From assembly GCA_019415425.1 (NCBI GenBank), contig DXZF01000283.1:1-5226 (forward strand): a stretch of 5,226 nucleotides of DNA, written 5' to 3'. Source of the DNA: Bacillota bacterium (GTDB lineage: Bacteria; Bacillota; Clostridia; Christensenellales; QAND01). The notes beneath the pieces are model-generated. The model saw nothing but the letters and a program-made list of their open reading frames with translations. It was not told the DNA's origin and made no database searches. Each line of letters opens with the position of its first letter. Position 1 is the stretch's first letter. Below are positions 1 to 5,226 of the stretch, piece after piece. Made by a program: the position numbers and the translations under genes.

Positions 1-78
1 GAGCTGTTTGCCAAGCACACCGCCAAATACGGCCGCTTTGACGAGGCTGTGCAGGTCATTGACCCGCGCCACAAGTAA
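1..78 (+). CDS. Fe-S cluster assembly scaffold protein, NifU-like (C-terminal 25 residues only)
   Basis: The window opens inside an open frame that ends at the TAA at 76-78. The visible tail contains KYGRFDEAVQVIDPRHK. From memory, this YGRF(D/A)EA...IDPRH ending is characteristic of the clostridial NifU-N-like 'iron-sulfur cluster assembly scaffold protein' that is commonly encoded just before a GGGtGRT gene, which is exactly the arrangement here. Such scaffolds use conserved cysteines to hold nascent Fe-S clusters in the cytoplasm, but those residues lie upstream of the window and cannot be checked. The next gene starts 15 bases after the stop with no terminator between, so the two are probably co-transcribed. 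The identification rests on a short tail and on the neighbour, so it is probable rather than certain. Confidence 0.68.
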   Translation, partial: ELFAKHTAKYGRFDEAVQVIDPRHK

Positions 79-87
79 GGGAGGGAG
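78..87 (+). promoter_or_regulatory. Ribosome binding site of the GGGtGRT gene
   Basis: The purine run AGGGAGGGAG begins at the last base of the upstream stop codon and ends 6 bases before the ATG at 94. It is a strong Shine-Dalgarno match. It supports ATG 94 as the start and independent, efficient initiation of the second gene of the pair. Confidence 0.8.
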
Positions 88-93
88 AAAGCC

Positions 94-1095
94 ATGATTC
101 GCTTTGAAGGATATGATCGGCGCATTGCCAAATTGGAAGCTGAAATGAAGAAGTACGGCATTGCCGATTTGGAAGACGCCAAAAAGATCTGTGATGAAAA
201 GGGCATCGACGTCGACGGCATCGTGCGCGGCGTGCAGCCCATCTGCTTTGAAAACGCCGTGTGGGCGTACACGCTGGGCGCGGCGATCGCCATCAAACAG
301 GGCTGCACCACGGCGGTGGACGCGGCCAAAGCCATCGGCCTCGGCCTGCAGGCATTCTGCGTGCCCGGCTCCGTGGCGGACCAGCGTGAAGTGGGCCTGG
401 GCCACGGCAACCTCGGCGCGATGCTGCTGTCGGAATCCACGCAGTGCTTCTGCTTCTTGGCCGGCCACGAGTCGTTTGCCGCGGCGGAAGGCGCCATCGG
501 CATTGCGCGCACGGCCAATAAGGTGCGCAAGAACCCGCTGCGCGTCATCCTCAACGGCCTGGGCAAGGATGCCGCGTACATCATCAGCCGCATCAACGGC
601 TTCAACTATGTGGATACCACCTATGATCAGGCGACCGGCCAGCTGACGGTCAACTACGAGCACGCTTACTCCGATGGCGAGCGCAGCAAGATCAACTGCT
701 ACGGCGCGGACGACGTCTCCGAGGGCGTGGCCATCATGATCAAAGAGGGCGTGGATGTGTCCATCACCGGCAACTCCACCAACCCCACGCGCTTCCAGCA
801 CCCGGTGGCCGGCACCTACAAAAAGTGGGCGGTCGAGCACGGTGTCAAGTACTTCTCGGTGGCTTCGGGCGGCGGCACCGGCCGTACGCTGCACCCCGAC
901 AACATGGCGGCGGGCCCTGCCTCCTATGGCATGACCGACACCATGGGCCGTATGCACTCGGACGCGCAGTTCGCGGGCAGCTCCTCCGTGCCGGCGCACG
1001 TGGAGATGATGGGCCTGATCGGCATGGGCAACAACCCCATGGTCGGCGCGACGGTGGCCGTTTCGGTGGCCGTGCAGGAAGCGATGAGCAAATAA
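94..1095 (+). CDS. GGGtGRT family protein (function unknown, linked to Fe-S scaffold gene)
   Basis: This is a complete 333-residue protein. It carries the signature that names the family: GGGTGRT at residues 259-265, followed by LHPDN at 266-270. Other conserved-looking blocks are GLGHGNLGAMLLSES (101-115), ITGNSTNPTRFQHPVAG (224-240) and the glycine-rich C-terminal stretch GLIGMGNNPMVGATVAVSVA (307-326). There are seven cysteines (33, 51, 71, 89, 118, 120, 202), including a CFC pair at 118-120. I see no signal peptide or clear membrane segment, so it is probably cytoplasmic despite several Ala/Gly-rich stretches. The ATG at 94 is fixed by a strong ribosome binding site. The gene sits 15 bases behind the probable NifU-like scaffold gene and is followed by a strong terminator, so it is the last gene of its unit. 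The biochemical role of the family is not established to my knowledge. A part in Fe-S cluster handling is inferred only from the neighbour. Family assignment is very secure; function is not. Confidence 0.93.
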   Translation: MIRFEGYDRRIAKLEAEMKKYGIADLEDAKKICDEKGIDVDGIVRGVQPICFENAVWAYTLGAAIAIKQGCTTAVDAAKAIGLGLQAFCVPGSVADQREVGLGHGNLGAMLLSESTQCFCFLAGHESFAAAEGAIGIARTANKVRKNPLRVILNGLGKDAAYIISRINGFNYVDTTYDQATGQLTVNYEHAYSDGERSKINCYGADDVSEGVAIMIKEGVDVSITGNSTNPTRFQHPVAGTYKKWAVEHGVKYFSVASGGGTGRTLHPDNMAAGPASYGMTDTMGRMHSDAQFAGSSSVPAHVEMMGLIGMGNNPMVGATVAVSVAVQEAMSK

Positions 1096-1121
1096 TCGCT
1101 GCCACACGCGAATACAGACGC

Positions 1122-1147
1122 AAAAGGGCGGGTATACCCGCCCTTTT
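1122..1147 (+). terminator. Intrinsic terminator after the GGGtGRT gene (potentially bidirectional)
   Basis: A perfect 26-base inverted repeat starts 26 bases after the stop. Each arm is AAAAGGGCGGG or its complement CCCGCCCTTTT, around a TATA centre, giving an 11-bp stem with a 4-base loop. The TTTT arm runs on into AATTTG on the plus strand. The left arm starts with AAAA, so the minus-strand transcript also ends in a U run. The element could therefore also stop read-through from the convergent membrane-protein gene. Confidence 0.92.
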
Positions 1148-1332
1148 AATTTGTAAAAAACATGTTTTTCGCCAGTTGCGCCGGCGCCTTTCCTCTCCTG
1201 AAAGCCGCTGGTCGCGATACAGCGCTAAGGGCTGATCAATCCACCTGTGCTTTCAAGGTACGGCCTGGCCGTGCGCCGGGTGAACGCGCAGCGCTGGGCG
1301 ATGGGCAGGCGCGAAGGCATCGCCGGCTTGGG
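1148..1332. other. Non-coding gap between convergent transcription units
   Basis: The gene-free stretch between the two convergent genes runs from 1096 to 1430 and holds two terminators. The 185 bases between those terminators show no convincing coding frame: the short frames on both strands lack a good ribosome binding site and resemble nothing I know. Visible structure is limited to a 14-base AT-rich palindrome (AAAAACATGTTTTT, 1156-1169) and a GCGCCGGCGC palindrome (1178-1187). I see no tRNA, no recognisable riboswitch and no clear promoter. Confidence 0.6.
1156..1169. repeat. Short AT-rich palindrome AAAAACATGTTTTT
   Basis: A perfect 14-base inverted repeat lies 9 bases beyond the end of the GGGtGRT terminator. 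In RNA it could form a weak 5-bp A-U stem with a CATG loop. It may act as a backup to the terminator, be a protein-binding half-site pair, or be chance in an AT-rich patch. Nothing in the sequence decides between these. Confidence 0.45.
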
Positions 1333-1375
1333 AAAAAGAAAGCGGGCCGCAACAGAGACCCTGCCGGCGACCCGC
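1333..1375 (-). terminator. Intrinsic terminator of the flippase-like gene
   Basis: Read on the minus strand, GCGGGTCGC (1375-1367) pairs with GCGGCCCGC (1350-1342). This is a 9-bp GC-rich stem with one G-U wobble and a 16-base loop, followed at once by TTTCTTTTT (1341-1333). It lies 55 bases after the TAA at 1433-1431. Its direction and position fit termination of the membrane-protein transcript. Confidence 0.85.
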
Positions 1376-1430
1376 CTGTACAGCAATTCATATGAGATAC
1401 AATTTGAAATCCGGCCGACCTTGCAGGCGC

Positions 1431-2522
1431 TTATGCGCGCGCCTTTTCGACCACTGTGCGCCTACGGCGCTGCACCATGGATTTGATCGTGTCATATACC
1501 ACAAACATCGCGCCAAAGATGATGTTGGCATAATAGGTGAAAAAGCGCCACATCAACATCGCGAGGAACATCATCTCAGCCGGGAAGAACATGGCAAAGA
1601 ACAGATAAAATCCACCTTCGCTGGCGATGGAAGCGCCTGGCAACGGCACGAAGGAGACGGTCAGATACAGCAGCGCCTGCATGGATACCACTGCAAACAG
1701 CGAATAGCTGGACAGGCCAAGGGCCCGATAGATGCAGTATGTGATGGCGAACTGTGCGAACATCTGCGCTGCCGTGAGCAGCACGGAACCGGCCAGCAGC
1801 TTGAAGTTGGTGCGCAACATCGTGCCGCACGTGTTGAAGTCCTCCAACGTGTTGGAAAGCGAAATGATGGATTTTTCCGGGTGTTTGATGATGTTGATCC
1901 TGGCCAGCAATTGCACGGTCTTGGTGCCGATGAGCATCATCTTGCCCTTGTTGATCAGTGCAAACAGCGCCACGCCCGCCAAAAACGCGTTGATGCAGAA
2001 CCCGAACACCGAGAACCAGAATACCTCGGGATGCACCTGGAAGAAGTAGGTGCCATTGGTCAAAAAGCTGATGATGAAGAACCCGCAGATGACGAATTCA
2101 AACGTGATAAACTTCATGCAGAATACGCTGGTGCTCTTGCCGACCGGCACGCCATCGTGGCGCATATGCGCCACCTGCATGGGTTGCCCACCCGAAGAGA
2201 ACGGGGTGAGCGCACTGTAGTACACGCCGATCATCGAAACCTTGAACGACTTGAGATAATTAAAGCCCTTGAAGATGAACGAGGTGACGTAACAGAGCAG
2301 CCAGCTTTCCAGTGCCCACGACAGCAACATGCAGCTGGCGGCAAGCAGAATCCACAGGGGGTTCAAGGAACCCAGCTGCGTGAAAAAGTCCTTGACGTTG
2401 GGATCCAGCAACCCAAAGCCGATGATGATGCCGATGGTCAACAGGATATAGACGAAATTAAAGATGATCTTGCGAACTTCTTTGTTTTTTTCGCGTTTTT
2501 TGTCGGATGCCGTCGCGGACAT
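1431..2522 (-). CDS. Flippase-like / lysylphosphatidylglycerol synthase TM-domain membrane protein
   Basis: This 363-residue polytopic inner-membrane protein belongs to the LPG_synthase_TM (YbhN/UPF0104, flippase-like) family. A basic cytoplasmic N-terminus (KKREKNKEVRK, 8-18) precedes a first membrane segment at about 19-38. Further hydrophobic segments lie near 55-82, 133-155, 166-190, 238-265, 273-292 and 303-346. Family-typical motifs are TPFSSGGQP (106-114), which leads into a charged loop with HMRHDGVPVGKS, and PLPGASIASEGGF (293-305). The C-terminus is basic (QRRRR, 351-355). It has no soluble aminoacyl-phosphatidylglycerol synthase domain of the MprF kind, so it is only the membrane module. 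Relatives are thought to move or modify lipids or lipid-linked molecules; the substrate here is unknown. The start at 2522 is supported by AGGAGG 8 bases upstream. The gene has its own promoter and terminator, so it is a single-gene unit. It looks somewhat less GC-rich than its neighbours, as expected from its Phe/Ile/Met-rich membrane segments. Confidence 0.9.
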   Translation of the reverse strand: MSATASDKKREKNKEVRKIIFNFVYILLTIGIIIGFGLLDPNVKDFFTQLGSLNPLWILLAASCMLLSWALESWLLCYVTSFIFKGFNYLKSFKVSMIGVYYSALTPFSSGGQPMQVAHMRHDGVPVGKSTSVFCMKFITFEFVICGFFIISFLTNGTYFFQVHPEVFWFSVFGFCINAFLAGVALFALINKGKMMLIGTKTVQLLARINIIKHPEKSIISLSNTLEDFNTCGTMLRTNFKLLAGSVLLTAAQMFAQFAITYCIYRALGLSSYSLFAVVSMQALLYLTVSFVPLPGASIASEGGFYLFFAMFFPAEMMFLAMLMWRFFTYYANIIFGAMFVVYDTIKSMVQRRRRTVVEKARA

Positions 2523-2530
2523 GGCAGGTT

Positions 2531-2536
2531 CCTCCT
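2531..2536 (-). promoter_or_regulatory. Ribosome binding site of the flippase-like gene
   Basis: A perfect AGGAGG on the minus strand ends 8 bases before the ATG at 2522-2520. It fixes the start codon of the membrane protein. Confidence 0.9.
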
Positions 2537-2572
2537 AACAAAATGCAGACAAGTTTTTGATATACAAACTAC

Positions 2573-2601
2573 ATAGTAACATCCTTTTTTCCATAAGACA
2601 A
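2573..2601 (-). promoter_or_regulatory. Probable sigma-70/sigma-A promoter of the flippase-like gene
   Basis: On the minus strand, TTGTCT (2601-2596) and TACTAT (2578-2573) are separated by exactly 17 bases. Each hexamer matches consensus at 4 of 6 positions. A TG one base before the -10 box makes it an extended -10 promoter, which compensates for the imperfect boxes. Transcription would start near 2566, giving a leader of about 44 bases that contains the AGGAGG site. This is a pattern match only. Confidence 0.6.
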
Positions 2602-2720
2602 CCGTTTCTGTGTGGCAAAAGGAACCAACCGGATGCCCTTGCATACTTTGAAAAGAGGTGTGGCGGCGATGGCGCGGGCGCGCGCAATGCGTCCGGACCA
2701 CCGTGCCCCCTTTCATATAA
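2602..2720. other. Intergenic spacer, no gene seen
   Basis: This spacer lies between the end of the ileS-run terminator and the promoter of the flippase-like gene. It contains a GC-rich patch (GGCGCGGGCGCGCGC) and a small GTCCGGAC palindrome. No frame with a ribosome binding site is convincing, and I see no further regulatory element that I can name. Confidence 0.5.
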
Positions 2721-2750
2721 AACCCCTCGGCGCCATGGCGCCGAGGGGTT
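2721..2750 (-). terminator. Intrinsic terminator of the ileS-methyltransferase-pseudouridine synthase run
   Basis: A perfect 30-base inverted repeat begins 7 bases after the TAA of the pseudouridine synthase gene. Its arms are AACCCCTCGGCGC and the complement around a CATG-centred loop. On the minus strand it runs into TTTTATAT (the last TT of the repeat plus the following bases). On the plus strand no T run follows, so it acts in the minus direction only. Confidence 0.9.
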
Positions 2751-2757
2751 CCGACAT

Positions 2758-3408
2758 TTAGGGCAACAGCAGGGAGGGGGGCGGCGGTTGTGTAAAGCAC
2801 AGCCGCGTCTTTTGTGTGGGGTGATCAAAGGCCACCTGGTACGACCAGAGCGCCAGCTGCCGTCCACCCTGGCCGTAGCGCGCATCGCCCACCAGCGCGC
2901 AGCCGCGCGAGGCGAACTGCACGCGGATCTGGTGCGCGCGCCCGGTCAACAGCTCCACTTCGCACAGCGCCTGCCCTCCGGGATACACCTGCAGCGTGCG
3001 GTAGCGCAGCTGCGCGCGCTTGCCTCCGGGCGTACCGGCCGGCACAACGCGCACAAGATTGCCGGCATCTTTGAAAAGCGTGTCCTCCCACTGGCCCTGC
3101 GGGGGCACGGGCGCCTTCTGGCACAGCAGACGGTAGCGCTTGGCAAACCTCCCGTCGCGCATCTGCTCAGAGAGCCGGCCCGCCGCCTTGGACGTGCGGG
3201 CAAAGACCATCAACCCGCTGGCCGGCCGGTCCAGCCGATGCACCAGCCCCAGGTACACCGCGCCGGGTTTGTGGTACTTGCGCGCAATATATGCCTTGAG
3301 CAGCGTCAACATGTCGGCATCGCGGCTGCGATCCGCCTGCGAAGGCACATTGGGCGGCTTGATGGCCACCAGCACGTGGTTGTCCTCGTAGACGATCTGT
3401 GGCGTCAT
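2758..3408 (-). CDS. RluA-family pseudouridine synthase
   Basis: This 216-residue enzyme is predicted to isomerise specific uridines to pseudouridine in rRNA or tRNA. The core opens with IVYEDNHVLVAIKPPNVPSQ (5-24), the usual first strand and 'KP.G' region. The catalytic motif is HRLDRPASGL (57-66), with Asp60 the predicted nucleophile. The C-terminal family motif TGRAHQIRVQFASRG (155-169) is followed by GDARYG (174-179). There is no N-terminal S4 domain, so it is the compact form of the family. The frame is open further upstream, but the added residues overlap the methyltransferase and look unlike protein. The ATG at 3408-3406 places the family start correctly and overlaps the methyltransferase stop as ATGA. 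No strong ribosome binding site is visible (only GGTGG), which fits translational coupling. The usual Thr-Ser after HRLD.. is Ala-Ser here (RPASG), a mild variation. The tail is proline-rich (PPPPSLLLP). The target uridine cannot be told from sequence. Confidence 0.9.
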   Translation of the reverse strand: MTPQIVYEDNHVLVAIKPPNVPSQADRSRDADMLTLLKAYIARKYHKPGAVYLGLVHRLDRPASGLMVFARTSKAAGRLSEQMRDGRFAKRYRLLCQKAPVPPQGQWEDTLFKDAGNLVRVVPAGTPGGKRAQLRYRTLQVYPGGQALCEVELLTGRAHQIRVQFASRGCALVGDARYGQGGRQLALWSYQVAFDHPTQKTRLCFTQPPPPSLLLP

Positions 3409-4253
3409 GGCGTCCACCGTGCCGTGGCGCCGCACGGAAGCACCATGCCGTTTTGCATCGGCAGGCCGATGTTGTCGGCCGTGACATGGCCGCCCAGCGC
3501 ACAGAGCAGCATGTTGCCAGCCACGTCGGGCGCAAAGCCCGCCGTATAGCTGTTGAGCACGAAGAACAGCGCGTCCTGTGCAAGGATGTGCGTACACGCC
3601 TCGATCAGGCGGTACACGTCCTTTTCAAATTTAAACATCTGCCCATCCGGCCCGCGCCCATACGAGGGCGGGTCCATCACGATGCCGTCGTATGTGTGAC
3701 CGCGGCGCGCCTCGCGCTGCACAAACTTGAGCGCGTCGTCCACCAGATAGCGGATGGGCGCATGCGAAAGGCCGCTTTGCGCGGCGTTGTCGTGCGCCCA
3801 GGTCACAATGCCTTTGGCCGCGTCCACGTGCACCACGCTGGCGCCCGCTGCGGCGCAGGCCAGCGTGGCGCCGCCGGTGTAGGCAAACAGGTTGAGCACC
3901 TGCACAGGCCGGCCCGCCGCTGCAATGCGCGCGCGCATCCAGTCCCAGTTCACCGCCTGCTCCGGAAACAGCCCGGTGTGCTTAAAGCCGGTCGGGCGGA
4001 CGATAAAGCGCAGATCCTCGCCATAGCGTACCTGCCAGCTTTCAGGCAATGTCTGCGTATACGACCACGCGCCGCCGCCCGTGGACGAACGGTGGTAAGT
4101 CGCGTGCGCATTTGCCCACAGCGCGGGGCGTTGCACCGGCCACACCGCCTGCGGCTCCGGGCGCGCCAGGACGAATTCGCCCCAGCGCTCCAGCTTCATG
4201 CCGTCGCCCGCGTCCAGCAGCGCATAGTCGTGCCAGCGATCGGATAACCACAT
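3405..4253 (-). CDS. RlmI-like class I SAM-dependent methyltransferase
   Basis: This 282-residue protein has a Rossmann-fold methyltransferase domain of the RlmI/RlmK-like (Methyltrans_SAM) type. The N-terminal region includes RPTGFKHTGLFPEQAVNWDW (86-105), a block typical of this group. The SAM-binding glycine-rich loop is LNLFAYTGGATLACAAAGA (120-138), followed by acidic Asp144 in VHVDAAKG, which probably contacts the SAM ribose. The catalytic or target-base motif is DPPSYGRG (194-201), followed by FKFEKDVYRLIEAC (207-220). E. coli RlmI, which makes m5C in 23S rRNA, has an N-terminal PUA domain. I do not recognise one here, so the substrate may differ; an rRNA target is inferred. The ATG at 4253 lies 3 bases after the ileS stop, with GGGGAA inside the ileS end as a weak ribosome binding site. 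The stop overlaps the next start by 4 bases. Confidence 0.88.
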   Translation of the reverse strand: MWLSDRWHDYALLDAGDGMKLERWGEFVLARPEPQAVWPVQRPALWANAHATYHRSSTGGGAWSYTQTLPESWQVRYGEDLRFIVRPTGFKHTGLFPEQAVNWDWMRARIAAAGRPVQVLNLFAYTGGATLACAAAGASVVHVDAAKGIVTWAHDNAAQSGLSHAPIRYLVDDALKFVQREARRGHTYDGIVMDPPSYGRGPDGQMFKFEKDVYRLIEACTHILAQDALFFVLNSYTAGFAPDVAGNMLLCALGGHVTADNIGLPMQNGMVLPCGATARWTP

Positions 4254-4256
4254 CGC

Positions 4257-5226
4257 CTATTCCCCGTCCACGCGAGTGGGAACGACCCGCTCGATGGCAA
4301 AGCGGCCGTCCATGCCGTTGATGCTCCATGTGCGCGCGGTATCGTCCAGCGTTTCGGCCGAGATGCTGTCGGCCAGCACGTCGTCGCCGATGGCGGACGC
4401 GTTGCGCGCAATCAGCGACGCAAGGTCCTGTTCGCGCGTATCATAGGCGACGCGGATGTGATCGGTCACTTCAAAATTCAGCTCTTTGCGCAGGTTCTGC
4501 AGCTTGCTGACCAGTTCGCGCACGCCGCCCTCCTCAATCAGCTCCGGCGTCAACGCCGTATCCAGCACCACGCTCACCCCTCCGTCGCTCTGTGCGGCAA
4601 AGCCCTCTTTTTGCAGCGTGCTGATCAACAGATCCGCTTCGGTGAGCGAGACCTCCTGACCGCCGATCTGCGCGGTGAACGTGCCGCCGTTTTGCACGGC
4701 CTGGAGGATAGCGCCGCCGTCCGCCTCCTGCAGGTAGGCGCGGATGGCGGGCAGTACCTTGCCGTACCGGGGGCCCAGCGTCTTGAGCTGTGGCTTGACC
4801 TCGTAGCGGATGTATGCGCTCGCGTCGTCGATGCGCTCCAGCGCTTTGACGTTGAGCTCTTCGAGGATGATGTCCACCACGTCCGCGTGCGGTTCCGTCG
4901 GCCCCTGTACCATCATGCGCGCGAGCGGCTGGCGGTTTTTGACCTTGGCCGCATTGCGCGCCGCGCGGCCCAGCACGACCACTTTGCGCGCAAAGTCCAT
5001 CTCGCGTTCCAGATCGGCGTCGATGGCGGCGTGGTCCACCTGCGGGAAATCGCACAGGTGCACGCTCTCGGGCGCATCGGGCTGGACGGTGCGCACCAGG
5101 TTCTGATAGATGCTCTCGCTCATAAACGGCACGAACGGCGCGCACACGCGGCAGAGCGTCTCCAATACGGTGTACAGCGTGTGGAACGCGGCGGACTTGT
5201 CGGCCGTACGCGCACCGCCCCAGTAC
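4257..5226 (-). CDS. ileS: Isoleucyl-tRNA synthetase, type 2 (C-terminal part; 5' end outside window)
   Basis: The last roughly 322 codons of isoleucine-tRNA ligase, which charges tRNA-Ile in the cytoplasm. The frame is open to the window edge and begins with YWGGARTADKSAAFHTLYTV, then LETLCRVCAPFVPFMSESIY. This is the typical start of the tRNA anticodon-binding helical domain. RAARNAAKVKNRQPLARM and the later EEGGVRELVSKLQNLRKELN are hallmark blocks of the type 2 C-terminus (the DUF5915-like region). The protein ends in ...VVPTRVDGE without the Cys-pair zinc finger that closes type 1 IleRS, which supports the type 2 assignment. The HIGH and KMSKS motifs and the editing domain lie upstream, outside the window. 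A TTG at 5165-5163 could be mistaken for a start, but homology runs straight through it, so the gene is truncated by the window and not internally initiated. It is the first gene seen of the minus-strand run. Confidence 0.95.
   Translation of the reverse strand, partial: YWGGARTADKSAAFHTLYTVLETLCRVCAPFVPFMSESIYQNLVRTVQPDAPESVHLCDFPQVDHAAIDADLEREMDFARKVVVLGRAARNAAKVKNRQPLARMMVQGPTEPHADVVDIILEELNVKALERIDDASAYIRYEVKPQLKTLGPRYGKVLPAIRAYLQEADGGAILQAVQNGGTFTAQIGGQEVSLTEADLLISTLQKEGFAAQSDGGVSVVLDTALTPELIEEGGVRELVSKLQNLRKELNFEVTDHIRVAYDTREQDLASLIARNASAIGDDVLADSISAETLDDTARTWSINGMDGRFAIERVVPTRVDGE

Noticed and set aside
1162..1395. 77-codon plus-strand frame in the convergent gap
   Set aside because: There is no ribosome binding site, the composition is Arg/Ala/Gly-rich, and it runs through the minus-strand terminator at 1333-1375.
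1392..2576. 394-codon open frame on the plus strand opposite the flippase-like gene
   Set aside because: It is antisense to a well-supported membrane protein. Its translation is rich in His, Gln, Arg and Glu with no recognisable domain, and it runs through the promoter region of the real gene.
2669..2761. Short plus-strand frame starting ATGGCGCGG, about 30 codons
   Set aside because: It spans the perfect terminator repeat at 2721-2750 and shows no protein-like features; the GGTGTGG upstream is a weak ribosome binding site.
2557..3549. 330-codon open frame on the plus strand opposite the pseudouridine synthase
   Set aside because: It crosses the intergenic spacer, the 2721-2750 terminator and two real genes on the other strand. 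Its composition is typical of a shadow frame.
3409..3597. 63-residue upstream extension of the pseudouridine synthase
   Set aside because: The extension overlaps the methyltransferase in another frame and has low-complexity Arg/Ala/Gly/His composition. The ATG at 3408 gives the normal family start and a 4-base overlap.
3399..4247. 282-codon open frame on the plus strand opposite the methyltransferase
   Set aside because: It mirrors the methyltransferase gene almost exactly. Long antisense frames are expected in GC-rich genes, and its Arg/Ala/His-rich product resembles no protein family.
5163..5165. TTG as a start codon for a 302-residue protein
   Set aside because: The frame stays open to the window edge, and the translated residues upstream (YWGGARTADKSAAFHTLYTV) match IleRS, so the TTG encodes an internal leucine.

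Overview
The window is ordinary bacterial chromosome with moderately high GC, and it most likely comes from a GC-rich member of the Clostridia (Firmicutes). Four things point there: a GGGtGRT-family gene directly behind the end of what looks like a NifU-type Fe-S scaffold gene, an IleRS C-terminus of the zinc-finger-free 'type 2' kind, strong AGGAGG-like ribosome binding sites, and classic intrinsic terminators. I see no mobile element, CRISPR array, tRNA or rRNA, and nothing that must be a new system.

Layout. (1) Positions 1-1147, plus strand: the last 25 codons of a probable Fe-S cluster assembly scaffold gene, a 15-base gap with a good ribosome binding site, a complete GGGtGRT gene (94-1095) and a strong intrinsic terminator (1122-1147). 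(2) Positions 1148-1430: a non-coding gap between convergent transcription units. It contains the minus-strand terminator of the next gene (1333-1375). (3) Positions 1431-2601, minus strand: a single-gene unit for a polytopic membrane protein of the lysylphosphatidylglycerol synthase TM / flippase-like family. It has its own extended -10 promoter, an AGGAGG site and a terminator. (4) Positions 2721-5226, minus strand: a tight run reading ileS (3' part only), then an RlmI-like SAM-dependent methyltransferase, then an RluA-family pseudouridine synthase. It ends in a perfect inverted-repeat terminator (2721-2750).

How the genes fit together. The ileS-methyltransferase-pseudouridine synthase run looks like a translation and RNA-modification operon. 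The first junction has only 3 bases between stop and start. The second is a 4-base ATGA overlap, so the downstream genes are probably translationally coupled. The scaffold/GGGtGRT pair looks like a separate, poorly understood unit with a likely but unproven link to Fe-S metabolism. The best leads are the function of the GGGtGRT protein and the RNA targets of the two modification enzymes.
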